Assembly (NCBI GenBank): GCA_959603585.1
Contig: CAUGYD010000009.1
Coordinates: 1-64,000 of the forward strand
From: Scatosoma sp900555925
GTDB taxonomy: Bacteria; Bacillota; Clostridia; Christensenellales; Borkfalkiaceae
Length of the DNA: 64,000 nucleotides
Direction of reading: 5' to 3'
Part shown: piece after piece, positions 8,663 to 16,541 of the stretch
Layout: each line of letters starts with the position of its first letter
Numbering within the stretch: the first letter of the stretch is position 1
Notes under the pieces: model-generated
What the model saw: only the letters and a program-made list of their open reading frames with translations
Told to the model about the DNA's origin: nothing
Databases searched by the model: none
Made by a program: the position numbers and the translations under genes

Positions 8663-10487
8663 AATCATTCGTTCGCACAAAGGAGAAACTTCATTGAAGA
8701 AAGCCATTCGTTCCCAAAAACCGAAAAACGGCCGTGTATTTCTCCGCCTTCTCGGATATATGTTCAAATTCTGGCCCTTAACCTTGACGGGAATTGTCTT
8801 TTCTCTCCTCTCCAACTATCTCGCTCTGCTCGGCCCCCGTTATCTCGGCGCGGCAATCGACGCCATCTCGGATAAGAACGGCGTACAGATGGACGTCGTA
8901 ATGTTCAATTTTTGGCGCATGCTGCTCTGCTACGTCATCTCGGCTGTCCTCGCCTATCTCCTCACCGTGGTCATGGTTCATCTCAGTCAGAAAATCACCT
9001 ATCGAATGAGGAAACAGCTCTTTGAAAATCTCACCGTCCTGCCCGTCTCCTATTTCGATACGCACACCACGGGAGACATCATCAGTCGTATTTCCTACGA
9101 CATCGATACGGTCAATGCCACGCTGTCCACCGACCTCGTTCAAGTGCTCACCAGCATCTATTCCGTCCTCGGTTCGCTGTATTTCATGTTCGTCATTTCA
9201 AAGCCCCTTATTCTCATCTTTGCAGTCACCGTACCCATTTCCGTCATTTTCACCAAAATCAAGGCGAAAAAAATCCAGCCGCTCTTCCGGAAACGGTCGA
9301 GAAAGCTGGGAGAAATGAACGGTTTTGCCGAAGAAATGCTGTCGGGAGCAAAGACGATCAACGCCTACGATCAAGCGGAAAACGTCACCGAGAAATTCGA
9401 CGAACGAAACAGAGCCGCCGTGGATTCCTACTATGACGCGGAATATTACGGAGCCATGATAGGCCCTTCCGTCAACTTCATTAATAACCTTTCTCTCTCC
9501 CTCATCATGATTTTCGGCGGAGTTCTCTACCTGCTTTCCCAAAACGGCACCGTGGCCGCGGGAACGATATGGTTCATCACATTGGGCGGAGTTACGCAGT
9601 TCGTCATGTATTCGCGAAAATTTTCGGGCCCTATCAATGAGTTTGCCAATATCGTCAGCGAATTTCAATCCGCCTTTACCGCCGCCGAGCGAATTTTCCG
9701 TATCATCGACGAAAAACCCGAACCCGCCGACAAAAAAAACGCCGTAAAAATTTCCGATGCCGCGGGAGATGTGGAACTCAAAGACGTCGAATTCGGATAC
9801 CTGCCCGAAAAAATCGTCCTGCACGATCTTTCCCTTCACGCAAAGCCCGGACAGACGGTCGCCATCGTCGGGCCGACAGGTGCGGGAAAGACGACCATTA
9901 TCAACCTTTTGATGCGCTTTTACGACGTAAATTCGGGAGAAATTTTCGTGGATAAAAACGAAATCCGAGATATTGTGCGGGACAGTCTCCGAAACAATTA
10001 TACCATGGTTCTCCAAGACACCTGGCTATTTTACGGAACGATCCGCGAAAACATCACTTACGGCAGGGACGACGCTACCTTTGAAGACGTCGTCGCCGCC
10101 GCAAAGGCCGCAAAAATTCATTCCTACATCGAACGGCTTCCAGACGGTTACGATACCTTGCTCTCCGATGACGGCGTCAATATCTCCAAAGGGCAAAAAC
10201 AACTCATCACCATCGCGAGAGCAATGCTCCCCAAAAGCAAAATGCTCATTCTCGACGAGGCGACCTCCAACGTCGATTCCCGCACGGAAATTCAGATCCA
10301 GGACGCCATGTCCGAACTGATGAAGGGCAGAACCTGTTTCGTCATCGCACACCGCTTATCTACGATTCAAAACGCCGACGTTATTCTCGTCGTAAAGGAC
10401 GGCAATGTAATAGAACAGGGAAACCACGAAGAGCTCCTTCGGCAAAACGGATTTTATTCCGCTCTCTATAATTCGCAATTCTCCTGA
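8655..10487 (+). CDS. Heterodimeric ABC exporter subunit with intact catalytic Glu
   Basis: Up to 610 residues, an exporter transmembrane domain followed by a nucleotide-binding domain. Walker A is VGPTGAGKTT and Walker B MLILDEATSNVD has the catalytic Glu. The signature is ISKGQKQ instead of LSGGQ, complementing the pattern in the upstream subunit. Two TTG codons are possible starts, 8655 (GGGAGGG upstream, overlapping the preceding stop) and 8694 (AAAGGAG upstream). The two sites arose from a tandem duplication of about 39 nt, seen as the protein repeats NKIIRSHK and KKAIRSQK. Either start gives the same core protein. Confidence 0.9.
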   Translation: MNKIIRSHKGETSLKKAIRSQKPKNGRVFLRLLGYMFKFWPLTLTGIVFSLLSNYLALLGPRYLGAAIDAISDKNGVQMDVVMFNFWRMLLCYVISAVLAYLLTVVMVHLSQKITYRMRKQLFENLTVLPVSYFDTHTTGDIISRISYDIDTVNATLSTDLVQVLTSIYSVLGSLYFMFVISKPLILIFAVTVPISVIFTKIKAKKIQPLFRKRSRKLGEMNGFAEEMLSGAKTINAYDQAENVTEKFDERNRAAVDSYYDAEYYGAMIGPSVNFINNLSLSLIMIFGGVLYLLSQNGTVAAGTIWFITLGGVTQFVMYSRKFSGPINEFANIVSEFQSAFTAAERIFRIIDEKPEPADKKNAVKISDAAGDVELKDVEFGYLPEKIVLHDLSLHAKPGQTVAIVGPTGAGKTTIINLLMRFYDVNSGEIFVDKNEIRDIVRDSLRNNYTMVLQDTWLFYGTIRENITYGRDDATFEDVVAAAKAAKIHSYIERLPDGYDTLLSDDGVNISKGQKQLITIARAMLPKSKMLILDEATSNVDSRTEIQIQDAMSELMKGRTCFVIAHRLSTIQNADVILVVKDGNVIEQGNHEELLRQNGFYSALYNSQFS

Positions 10488-10522
10488 CAACCACTAAATT
10501 TTATAAAACTTACTTCTATGAA

Positions 10523-10557
10523 GGAGCCGAATGTAAAGCATTCGGCTCCTCCTATTT
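10523..10557 (+). terminator. Terminator of the MarR-ABC operon
   Basis: An 11-bp perfect stem (10523-10533 with 10539-10549, loop TAAAG) is followed by a T-rich tract, 35 nt after the exporter stop codon. Confidence 0.85.
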
Positions 10558-10561
10558 TTCC

Positions 10562-10686
10562 AAAAAAAAGAACGACGCACGAGAAATTGCTTTCCCGTGT
10601 ATCGTTCCTTAAACCAATGATTTTTTTGTGTGCGCCGCTCAAATTGTTTCGGGGAGTCCTTCTCTTACTCCCGAAAAAATGTTTCT
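10562..10686 (-). ncRNA. Putative small RNA of about 125 nt
   Basis: A complete - strand transcription unit without a plausible reading frame. A consensus promoter (10693-10721) predicts a start near 10686. The first predicted hairpin pairs about 10649-10659 with 10669-10678 around a purine-rich loop containing GAGAAGG. The second is a long stem (10570-10607) followed by eight T residues, a classical intrinsic terminator. There is no ATG, and the only in-frame candidate TTG lacks a ribosome binding site. I do not recognise it as 6S, SRP, tmRNA or a riboswitch class. It could be a regulatory RNA or an antisense regulator of a distant gene. Confidence 0.5.
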
Positions 10687-10692
10687 GACTGT

Positions 10693-10721
10693 ATTATATC
10701 AGGTCTTTTGACTTATGTCAA
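10693..10721 (-). promoter_or_regulatory. Sigma-A promoter of the putative small RNA, with palindrome
   Basis: On the - strand TTGACA (10716-10721), a 17-nt spacer and TATAAT (10693-10698), a full consensus match. The -35 box is part of the 14-nt perfect palindrome TTGACTTATGTCAA (10708-10721), which could be an operator for the neighbouring XRE regulator. Confidence 0.75.
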
Positions 10722-10738
10722 GCCAAAAAAGCCAAAAT

Positions 10739-10768
10739 TTGGTAAAATGGTAAATGGGTAAGTATAAA
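10739..10768 (+). promoter_or_regulatory. Possible promoter of the small XRE regulator
   Basis: TTGGTA (10739-10744), an 18-nt spacer and TATAAA (10763-10768), with short repeats of ATGGTAAA in the spacer. The match is moderate. Confidence 0.4.
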
Positions 10769-10809
10769 CTTGTGCTTTTGAGCAGAAAAAAGTTTTTATC
10801 CGTTTGCGA

Positions 10810-11016
10810 ATGATGACATACAGTGAAATTATCAAACAACTGATGATCGAGCGGGATTTGAGCCAAGAAAAATTAGCGCGGATTCTCAGTGTCAATCAAA
10901 CCACGGTAGGACAATGGCTAAACGGGAAGAAAAAGCCATCCTACGACAATATTCTGGCGTTTTATACGCATTTCGGCATTACGCCAAACGAATTTTTCGG
11001 AATTGACGAAGGCTGA
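10810..11016 (+). CDS. Small XRE-type helix-turn-helix regulator
   Basis: 68 residues, almost entirely one Cro/C1-type domain: helix 2-3 region QEKLARILSVNQTTVGQWL, then the conserved KKPSYDNILAFYTHFGITP. Start is either ATG at 10810 or 10813; the ribosome binding site is weak. It stands divergent from the putative small RNA and upstream of an AT-rich orphan gene, so it may regulate one or both (inference). Its lagging-strand position and AT-rich upstream region suggest accessory DNA. Confidence 0.8.
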   Translation: MMTYSEIIKQLMIERDLSQEKLARILSVNQTTVGQWLNGKKKPSYDNILAFYTHFGITPNEFFGIDEG

Positions 11017-11069
11017 AAGCGCGAAACACGCCGGAATTTTCGCATGCAATCACGTTTTCGACAAACAAA

Positions 11070-11128
11070 AACCCTGTCCTTTATTTCATAGGGTAAAAGC
11101 AAGGATAATCAAACAGTCCTTGCTTTTT
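11070..11128 (+). terminator. Terminator after the small XRE gene
   Basis: An 11-bp stem (11095-11105 with 11117-11127) runs into a T tract. A weaker stem ACCCT/AGGGT (11070-11094) precedes it. Confidence 0.7.
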
Positions 11129-11185
11129 TATTTTGTTTATGATATAATACAACTATAATAAGCAGTAATTTAACGGAGATTCTTA

Positions 11186-11575
11186 ATGATATTTCATTCA
11201 TTCAAAAATCAAAATGCAAGAAGGACGTTTGGCGGTTCTGCATTTATAGAAATACAGTATTGTACTCAAAAATCGGGAACTGAACTTAAAAAAATTGTTA
11301 ATACGTCTAGACACTGGATAGACAATTCTCTTTATATTTATTTTGATGATATTGACTCTTTCTTTGCTAATTATAAAAAGATATTTTACGAGGGAACTTA
11401 TCAAAATTTACATAGCGGAGAAGTTGATATTTTTGGAATAAATTATTATTCATCTGAGCAATTAAAAAATATTTTATTTAAAATCGAAGAGCAAAAACCA
11501 TTAGATTATATGGTAATTTTGGAATGGTTAAAGAATGGGGAAAATTTTAACGGTTTTTACATTTTAGGAATATAA
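11186..11575 (+). CDS. Hypothetical AT-rich orphan protein
   Basis: 129 residues, not recognised. It has no signal peptide or membrane segment and is rich in aromatic, Asn and Ile residues (for example DNSLYIYFDDIDSFF). Base composition is much more AT-rich than the neighbouring genes, and it sits between strong hairpins at 11095-11127 and 11611-11656, so recent acquisition is likely. A promoter-like TATAAT lies at 11143-11148 and GGAG precedes the ATG. The size and acidic/aromatic character resemble orphan immunity proteins of polymorphic toxin systems, but this is only a guess; no toxin gene is nearby. Confidence 0.65.
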   Translation: MIFHSFKNQNARRTFGGSAFIEIQYCTQKSGTELKKIVNTSRHWIDNSLYIYFDDIDSFFANYKKIFYEGTYQNLHSGEVDIFGINYYSSEQLKNILFKIEEQKPLDYMVILEWLKNGENFNGFYILGI

Positions 11576-11610
11576 ACTTCAATTTATCGTTTTAACTGTT
11601 AACAAAATAT

Positions 11611-11656
11611 AACCCACTACACTACGCTTCGCTCACGAAGTGCAGTGTAGTGGGTT
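11611..11656. terminator. Large bidirectional hairpin between orphan gene and grpE
   Basis: A 13-bp perfect stem (11611-11623 with 11644-11656) contains an inner CTTCG/CGAAG pairing. It lies between the convergent orphan gene and grpE, so it probably terminates both, although the T tracts are poor. Confidence 0.6.
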
Positions 11657-11733
11657 ATTACTCCCTATGGCACCCCTTTTCAGAACGGGGTTTTAGTCTG
11701 TCTATAAAAATCTCAAAAGGCTTCCCTACGGCG

Positions 11734-12402
11734 TTATTGCGTTACGACGACTTGGGCATAACGCAAAACTTTATCTCCGCGTTTATAGCCCTTGACATAA
11801 ACCTGTTTGACGATACCGCTCTCTTCGCCCTCTTCGGGAGGAACGGCCATAATCGCTTCCGCAACGGAGGCGTCAAAGAGTTGCCCCGCGGGATCGAGCT
11901 CCTCTACATTTTCGCTTTCCAAGACCTTTTTATAGCTTTTCAGCACCATTTCGATCCCCTCTTTTGTCTTTTCGTCCTGACAGGCGGAAAGCGCGCGCTC
12001 TAAATTATCTCCGATCGCAAACAGGGAAGAGACTACATCATTTCGTCCCTCCGTATATTTCCTTGCAGATTCCTCGCGGGTACGGCGGCGATAATTTTCA
12101 TACTCCGCCGATACGGAATACCATTTACGCTTCAAGTCTTCCGCCTCCGCTTTGAGTTTTTCGATCTCCTCTTTGGCTTTTTGAAGTTCCTTTCGGCAAT
12201 GGCCCTTCTCGTGACCGCCCTTGCACTCCTTTTCTTCGCCTTCCTTTTCGCACTGCTCCGCGGGTGCGTTGCAGCCCTCCTGTTTCTTTTCAGACTCGTT
12301 TTCGCAATTTTCTTCCGCCTTTTCTTCGGCGGGAGCGGCTGACATGTTTTTTTCCGCTTTTCCTTCGCAATTACATTTCTTTTCGTTTTCGCTGTTATCC
12401 AT
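11734..12402 (-). CDS. grpE: GrpE nucleotide exchange factor with Cys-rich N-terminus
   Basis: 222 residues. GrpE releases ADP from DnaK in the cytoplasm. The long coiled coil (about 70-130) and the C-terminal beta domain are clear, with YRRRTREESARKYTEG and FDASVAEAIMAVPPEE. The start at 12402 uses GGGTGAG; in-frame codons further upstream lack one. Unusually the acidic N-terminal tail holds seven cysteines (10, 12, 33, 44, 51, 60, 69) and two histidines. No hrcA, dnaK or dnaJ lies beside it, although these usually form one operon, and no CIRCE element is visible. Confidence 0.93.
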   Translation of the reverse strand: MDNSENEKKCNCEGKAEKNMSAAPAEEKAEENCENESEKKQEGCNAPAEQCEKEGEEKECKGGHEKGHCRKELQKAKEEIEKLKAEAEDLKRKWYSVSAEYENYRRRTREESARKYTEGRNDVVSSLFAIGDNLERALSACQDEKTKEGIEMVLKSYKKVLESENVEELDPAGQLFDASVAEAIMAVPPEEGEESGIVKQVYVKGYKRGDKVLRYAQVVVTQ

Positions 12403-12462
12403 GATACTCACCCGATGTTTTCTTACTTTCCGCCGCACCGCTTCGACGATACGACGCTATTT

Positions 12463-12491
12463 TATTTATAAAGCAATTTTCCCTTTTTCAA
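12463..12491 (-). promoter_or_regulatory. Probable grpE promoter
   Basis: On the - strand TTGAAA (12486-12491), 17 nt and TAAATA (12463-12468). It overlaps the 3' arm of the hairpin that probably terminates yhbY (TTCCCTTT/AAAGGGAA, about 12478-12502). Confidence 0.5.
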
Positions 12492-12513
12492 ACGCAAAGG
12501 GAACAAAAGTCGT

Positions 12514-12825
12514 TCATAATTCGAGATGCGCAAAATTTTCGCGCGAAGAACGGCGATAAAAAATCGCTTTCCGACCGATGACCGCCACGGGAATCGCCTC
12601 CAAGAGTTCCGCAACGTTTTCCGCAAGGTTGCGCGCGTCGTCGTCCGCCGTGGAGAGAATCGTCACCTTGATGAGTTCATGCGCTTCCAAAGCGTCCGAC
12701 AGAGTCTTTAACAAATTATCCGTCACCCCGCCTTTCCCGATTTGCGTCACGGGCTGCAAATTCGACGCGAGAGAACGGAGTTTGCTCCGCTGTTTGCTCG
12801 TAATAGTATCGGCTGTAATAATCAT
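12514..12825 (-). CDS. yhbY: YhbY family RNA-binding protein (CRM domain)
   Basis: 103 residues, a single CRM domain that binds pre-50S ribosomal RNA in the family. The opening LTSKQR-like segment (ITSKQRSKLRSLA) and the GxxG loop QIGKGGVTDN are diagnostic. AGAGGT lies before the ATG at 12825. The gene follows the unknown 507-residue gene with a 29-nt gap, suggesting one transcript. Confidence 0.92.
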   Translation of the reverse strand: MIITADTITSKQRSKLRSLASNLQPVTQIGKGGVTDNLLKTLSDALEAHELIKVTILSTADDDARNLAENVAELLEAIPVAVIGRKAIFYRRSSRENFAHLEL

Positions 12826-12854
12826 AAAAATTTACCTCTTTTCCTTTTCTTTAT

Positions 12855-14378
12855 TCAAACGGGTATTCCCGCATCGGCAGGACGAATGATATATCCCGAA
12901 TCGTATATTATAACGCCGTCACGCTTTACCGTCACAATCTTCGCATTGAGACCTTCCAGCACGGGCGCCAGATTCCGCAAAACGCGGAAAAACTCCTTTT
13001 CGTCAAACACCATATAATCTTCGCAAATCCCCGAATGGGTAAAGACGAGCCCCGCCTGTTTCGCAAAAATAATCCGATTTTCCGGCAACGTAATCGGTTC
13101 CGGATATTCCTCGGCATGGGATATATACCAATCCAGCACTTCCTTCTTTCCGGAGCCGTAATCGTCCGTCCAAGACACAGGAAAATAGATATAAACATAG
13201 ATGATCCCCAATCCTTCGAACAACGTATTATGCGGTTCGGGAAATTCGGGAAGGCATTCCGGACTCATTTCGGGACAAATCGTCGCCCAAGTCTGTACCT
13301 CTTCCTTAAAGGGCAGGGTCTCTATTTCCGACTCGTCTGCCCTGAGATACAGCGGCGCGGGAAAAGGAATTTCCCCTTCGTAAATATCTTCCGCCCGTCT
13401 CTCTATCAGTTCTGCCAGCTCCTCCGCAGTCACTTCCCGCTTGTCGGCGGGGAATTTTTCCGTGACGGCAATCGACGCGCTTCCCGCCAAGAGGACGTTC
13501 TCTCCCACATAATGGCAAAGATAACCGTACAGCGCCTTTTTTCGGAGCGCAGTCTTTTTCGGACTCCAAGACTCCGCGTCCTTTTCATAAAAAACAATCT
13601 CCGCTGCTCCCGTTTCCGCTTCTTCGGAAAAGAAAATCCGCGGCGGTTTTTTGAAATAATCGGGTCTCAAAGAAGGCTTATAAATCCCTTTCGGAAAATA
13701 GGGAAATACCGTCCAGCCTGCCGCCGACAGGGGAGAATCCTCCCGATTCGCCGTATCCGCAAGCATTTTCAATACCGGCCGCAAGCCCTGATAGGAATAG
13801 CTGTTTGCTCCCAGACAAATACAGTATTTATTTCCCGCGACACCGCCGTAGATTTCCAACGGCAAAAAGAAATTTTTTAAGCGGGAATTGATTTTCTCGG
13901 AGAATTTCTTCTGTTCGCCCTTATCGATCAACGAGGCAAGCTCGTTCGTCTCTTCGGCGAGAACCTCCCAAAGCCATTCCGCAAAACGGGAAAAAGAAGG
14001 AATATCCGTTTCGTCCTCGCGAGAATAACATACGCCCGCCAAAGAAATCTCCCTGTGATGTCCCGTCAAATCCTCCGAATTTCCACCATAGCGCCGACAA
14101 CCAGCACAGCGCTTTTCCACCTGTTTTTTCAACAATTCGTCGTACTCTTCGCGGGTATACAAATTGACGGACACGGGAAAGATGCGGGAAGGTTCGAGTA
14201 TTTCCAAAAATTCTTCGGACATGCTCTCCCGAATAAAATCGGGCGCCATGCAGTTTTCCTCTTTCAGCCGCACGACCTCCGTCCCCTTCAACCGTTTCAC
14301 GTCCTCCGTGTCGGCACAATTTTCGGGCAGAAGATAATATTTATAATCGTAAAAAAACGCTCTCAGTCCCTTTTCCAT
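12855..14378 (-). CDS. Hypothetical protein of 507 residues
   Basis: Not recognised. A soluble protein with no signal peptide or membrane span, rich in aromatic residues. A possible metal-binding cluster lies at C91, C94, H107 and H108 (CAGCRRYGG then GHH). The C-terminal part (about 380-500) looks like a compact alpha/beta domain with repeated short strands. AAAGGAT precedes the ATG at 14378. It lies between an acetyltransferase and yhbY in the same direction with short gaps (30 and 29 nt), so it is probably co-transcribed with them, which gives no clear functional hint. Confidence 0.75.
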   Translation of the reverse strand: MEKGLRAFFYDYKYYLLPENCADTEDVKRLKGTEVVRLKEENCMAPDFIRESMSEEFLEILEPSRIFPVSVNLYTREEYDELLKKQVEKRCAGCRRYGGNSEDLTGHHREISLAGVCYSREDETDIPSFSRFAEWLWEVLAEETNELASLIDKGEQKKFSEKINSRLKNFFLPLEIYGGVAGNKYCICLGANSYSYQGLRPVLKMLADTANREDSPLSAAGWTVFPYFPKGIYKPSLRPDYFKKPPRIFFSEEAETGAAEIVFYEKDAESWSPKKTALRKKALYGYLCHYVGENVLLAGSASIAVTEKFPADKREVTAEELAELIERRAEDIYEGEIPFPAPLYLRADESEIETLPFKEEVQTWATICPEMSPECLPEFPEPHNTLFEGLGIIYVYIYFPVSWTDDYGSGKKEVLDWYISHAEEYPEPITLPENRIIFAKQAGLVFTHSGICEDYMVFDEKEFFRVLRNLAPVLEGLNAKIVTVKRDGVIIYDSGYIIRPADAGIPV

Positions 14379-14408
14379 GAAATCCTTTACCTTTGTGAAT
14401 AAACCGCC

Positions 14409-14840
14409 TTACAAATTTTTGACAAAACAAACGATGCGGTTCGCCTCGTAAAATCCCGCGCCTGAATGAAAGGACAGTCCTTCGGCATTATCCAACTCCG
14501 TGTCGCTGGCAAATTCCTTACAACCCTGCTCTTTCGCCCATTCTTCGCATGCCGTAAGCAACACCCTCCCGATACCGCGGCGGCGAAATTTTCCCAAAAC
14601 AAAAATTCCTTCAAGATAACCGACCGCTCCGCCGTGCGTCCCTTCCACGTAATCTGTTCGGATTCCGCATTGAGCGAACGCCACGGGATTACCTTCCTCC
14701 ATCCAAAGAAAAACCATACCTCCGCTTTCGATAAAAGACAAAAGTTCTTCTTCCAGCTCTTCCCTTGAATGATGGGGCCAAAGCATTCCCGCAAGCTCCG
14801 CCGCGACGGGAACATCTTCTTTTTCTGCAATTTTCAACAT
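14409..14840 (-). CDS. GNAT acetyltransferase resembling AAC(6')
   Basis: 143 residues, a GNAT acetyl-CoA-dependent N-acetyltransferase. The acetyl-CoA loop is RRRGIGRVL. The pattern LEGIFVLGKFRRRGIG, then EFASDTELDNAEG and ANRIVCFVKNL, matches from memory the small aminoglycoside 6'-N-acetyltransferases (AAC(6')-I type), which share LEGIFVLPEYRRSGIA and EFASDAALDN. GGAGGAAAAACC precedes the ATG. It may modify aminoglycosides, but chromosomal relatives can have housekeeping substrates, so resistance is not established. Confidence 0.8.
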   Translation of the reverse strand: MLKIAEKEDVPVAAELAGMLWPHHSREELEEELLSFIESGGMVFLWMEEGNPVAFAQCGIRTDYVEGTHGGAVGYLEGIFVLGKFRRRGIGRVLLTACEEWAKEQGCKEFASDTELDNAEGLSFHSGAGFYEANRIVCFVKNL

Positions 14841-14979
14841 GGTTTTTCCTCCGAAATTTATAAAAAGAGCAGGCGAAAGCGGGGATTTTTAATCCGCAAA
14901 AAACGGCGTTTTATGGTGCGAGACAACAGCGACAGACCCTCCCGAATCAAATGCGGGAAAAATGCTTCCGAAATCCAAA

Positions 14980-16260
14980 TTACGGGATAAAATCGAATTC
15001 CACTTCTCCGATAGAAACGGTATCGCCTTCTTTACATCCCATTTCCGTCAGTTTTTTGATGACGCCGCGGAGCCTCAATACTTTCTGAAAATACAGCATA
15101 GAATCGGGATTATTCAGAACGACGTTACGGCACAGCATATCCACCAGCCCGCCGACCACGACGAAGGCGCCGTTCTCGTCCCGATAAATATCGAAATCCA
15201 AATTATCGTTTGCCGTATACTCGAATTCTTCTTCCGGTCGAACGGGTTCCACCGGGGGCAGGTCTTTGAGAATCTCGAAAATTCCCTCGACGAGCTCCCG
15301 CGTTCCCTCGCCCGAAACCGCGGTGACGGGAAAGATCTTATATTTGCGCCCGAACTTTTTCTCAAACGCTTTGAGATTCTCCTCCGCGCCGAAAATATCG
15401 CATTTATTGCAGACGACGATTTGCGGAAGAGCGCTGAGTTTCTCGCTGTATTCTTTAAGTTCGCCGTTGATTTTCAAAAAGTCGTCAACGGGATCCCTGC
15501 CTTCGCAGCCCGAAATATCCACTACGTGGCAAAGCATACGCGTGCGTTCGATATGGCGCAGGAAGTCGTGCCCCAATCCCGCGCCCTCGGCGGCTCCCTC
15601 TATCAAGCCGGGAATGTCCGCCGCGATAAAGGATTTATCGTAATAGCGCACCACCCCGAGATTGGGAGAAAGCGTAGTAAAATGATAATTGGCGATTTTA
15701 GGCTTGGCTGCGGAAATTTTACTCAGAAGCGTACTTTTCCCAACATTGGGGAAGCCCACCAATCCCACGTCGGCAATCACTTTCATTTCGAGGACGACGT
15801 AATGCTGTTTGACTTTTTCTCCCTTCTGCGCAAAATTGGGGGCGTGCCTTCTCGCGGTCGTAAAACGAACGTTGCCTTTTCCTCCGTTCCCGCCGCGGGC
15901 GACGAGAATTTCCTGTCCGTCCTCGAATACGTCGCAGATCAGCCTGTCCGTCTCCGCATCGCGCACCAGCGTTCCCAAAGGAACTTTGATATAGACATTC
16001 TTTCCGCCCTTTCCCGCACACTGATTCGTGCCGCCCTGTTCCCCGTCTTCGGCAAAAAATTTCCAGGTAAAGCGGAAGGAAAACAAATCGTTCATGTCCT
16101 TATCGCCCACGAAATACACGTTTCCGCCGCGGCCGCCGTCGCCCCCGTCCGGACCGCACGCGGGTTTGCCCTTAAATGCCTTGAAGGAATTCATTCCGTC
16201 GCCGCCGTCGCCGGCTTTGATAAGGATTTTTACTTTATCCGTAAATTCGCCGTTTGCCAT
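14980..16260 (-). CDS. obgE: Obg/CgtA GTPase
   Basis: 426 residues, a GTPase involved in 50S ribosome maturation and stress signalling. Domains in order: glycine-rich Obg fold (about 1-158, with GDGGDGMNSFKAFKG), G domain (GFPNVGKSTLL, DIPGLIEGA, NKCD), and a C-terminal OCT domain. The start at 16260 (MANGEF) is preferred because TTGAGGA lies upstream and the Obg fold begins there; four codons further upstream belong to the open frame only. It is transcribed alone here, without the usual rplU-rpmA genes. Confidence 0.95.
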   Translation of the reverse strand: MANGEFTDKVKILIKAGDGGDGMNSFKAFKGKPACGPDGGDGGRGGNVYFVGDKDMNDLFSFRFTWKFFAEDGEQGGTNQCAGKGGKNVYIKVPLGTLVRDAETDRLICDVFEDGQEILVARGGNGGKGNVRFTTARRHAPNFAQKGEKVKQHYVVLEMKVIADVGLVGFPNVGKSTLLSKISAAKPKIANYHFTTLSPNLGVVRYYDKSFIAADIPGLIEGAAEGAGLGHDFLRHIERTRMLCHVVDISGCEGRDPVDDFLKINGELKEYSEKLSALPQIVVCNKCDIFGAEENLKAFEKKFGRKYKIFPVTAVSGEGTRELVEGIFEILKDLPPVEPVRPEEEFEYTANDNLDFDIYRDENGAFVVVGGLVDMLCRNVVLNNPDSMLYFQKVLRLRGVIKKLTEMGCKEGDTVSIGEVEFDFIP

Positions 16261-16457
16261 AATTATCCTCAAATATCGTACAAAATTTCTCTATTCAGTA
16301 TATCAAAAAATGCGGAAAAAAGCAATGATTTGCGCTTCCCTTTCCGAAAAACCTTTTTTATCGCCCCAAAGCCGCTTTTTTCCCGTAAAATAAAATTTCC
16401 CTTTCAAAACGTCTCTCCGTCTGCCTTTTCTTTCGGAACGTCCGTCTCTTTTCCGCG

Positions 16458-16511
16458 CATATAATACAGTAAGCCGAAGCCCGTACGGCGGACATTTCGC
16501 CGCAGCTTCGG
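16458..16511 (+). promoter_or_regulatory. Possible sporulation-type promoter and leader hairpin of the BclA-like gene
   Basis: CATATAATA at 16458-16466 fits the CATANNNTA -10 pattern of late mother-cell sigma factors, though the spacing to the nearest AC dinucleotide is 18 rather than 16-17. It is followed by a long leader hairpin, GCCGAAGC (16473-16480) with GCTTCGGC (16504-16511) plus an inner stem. Confidence 0.35.
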
Positions 16512-16541
16512 CCGAATTACCGAAAAAAGGACTTTTCACCT

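Noticed and set aside
12403..12513. CIRCE heat-shock operator before grpE
   Set aside because: The TTAGCACTC-N9-GAGTGCTAA pattern is not present.
14962..16464. 500-codon + strand open frame opposite obg
   Set aside because: Antisense shadow of obg with no recognisable domain.
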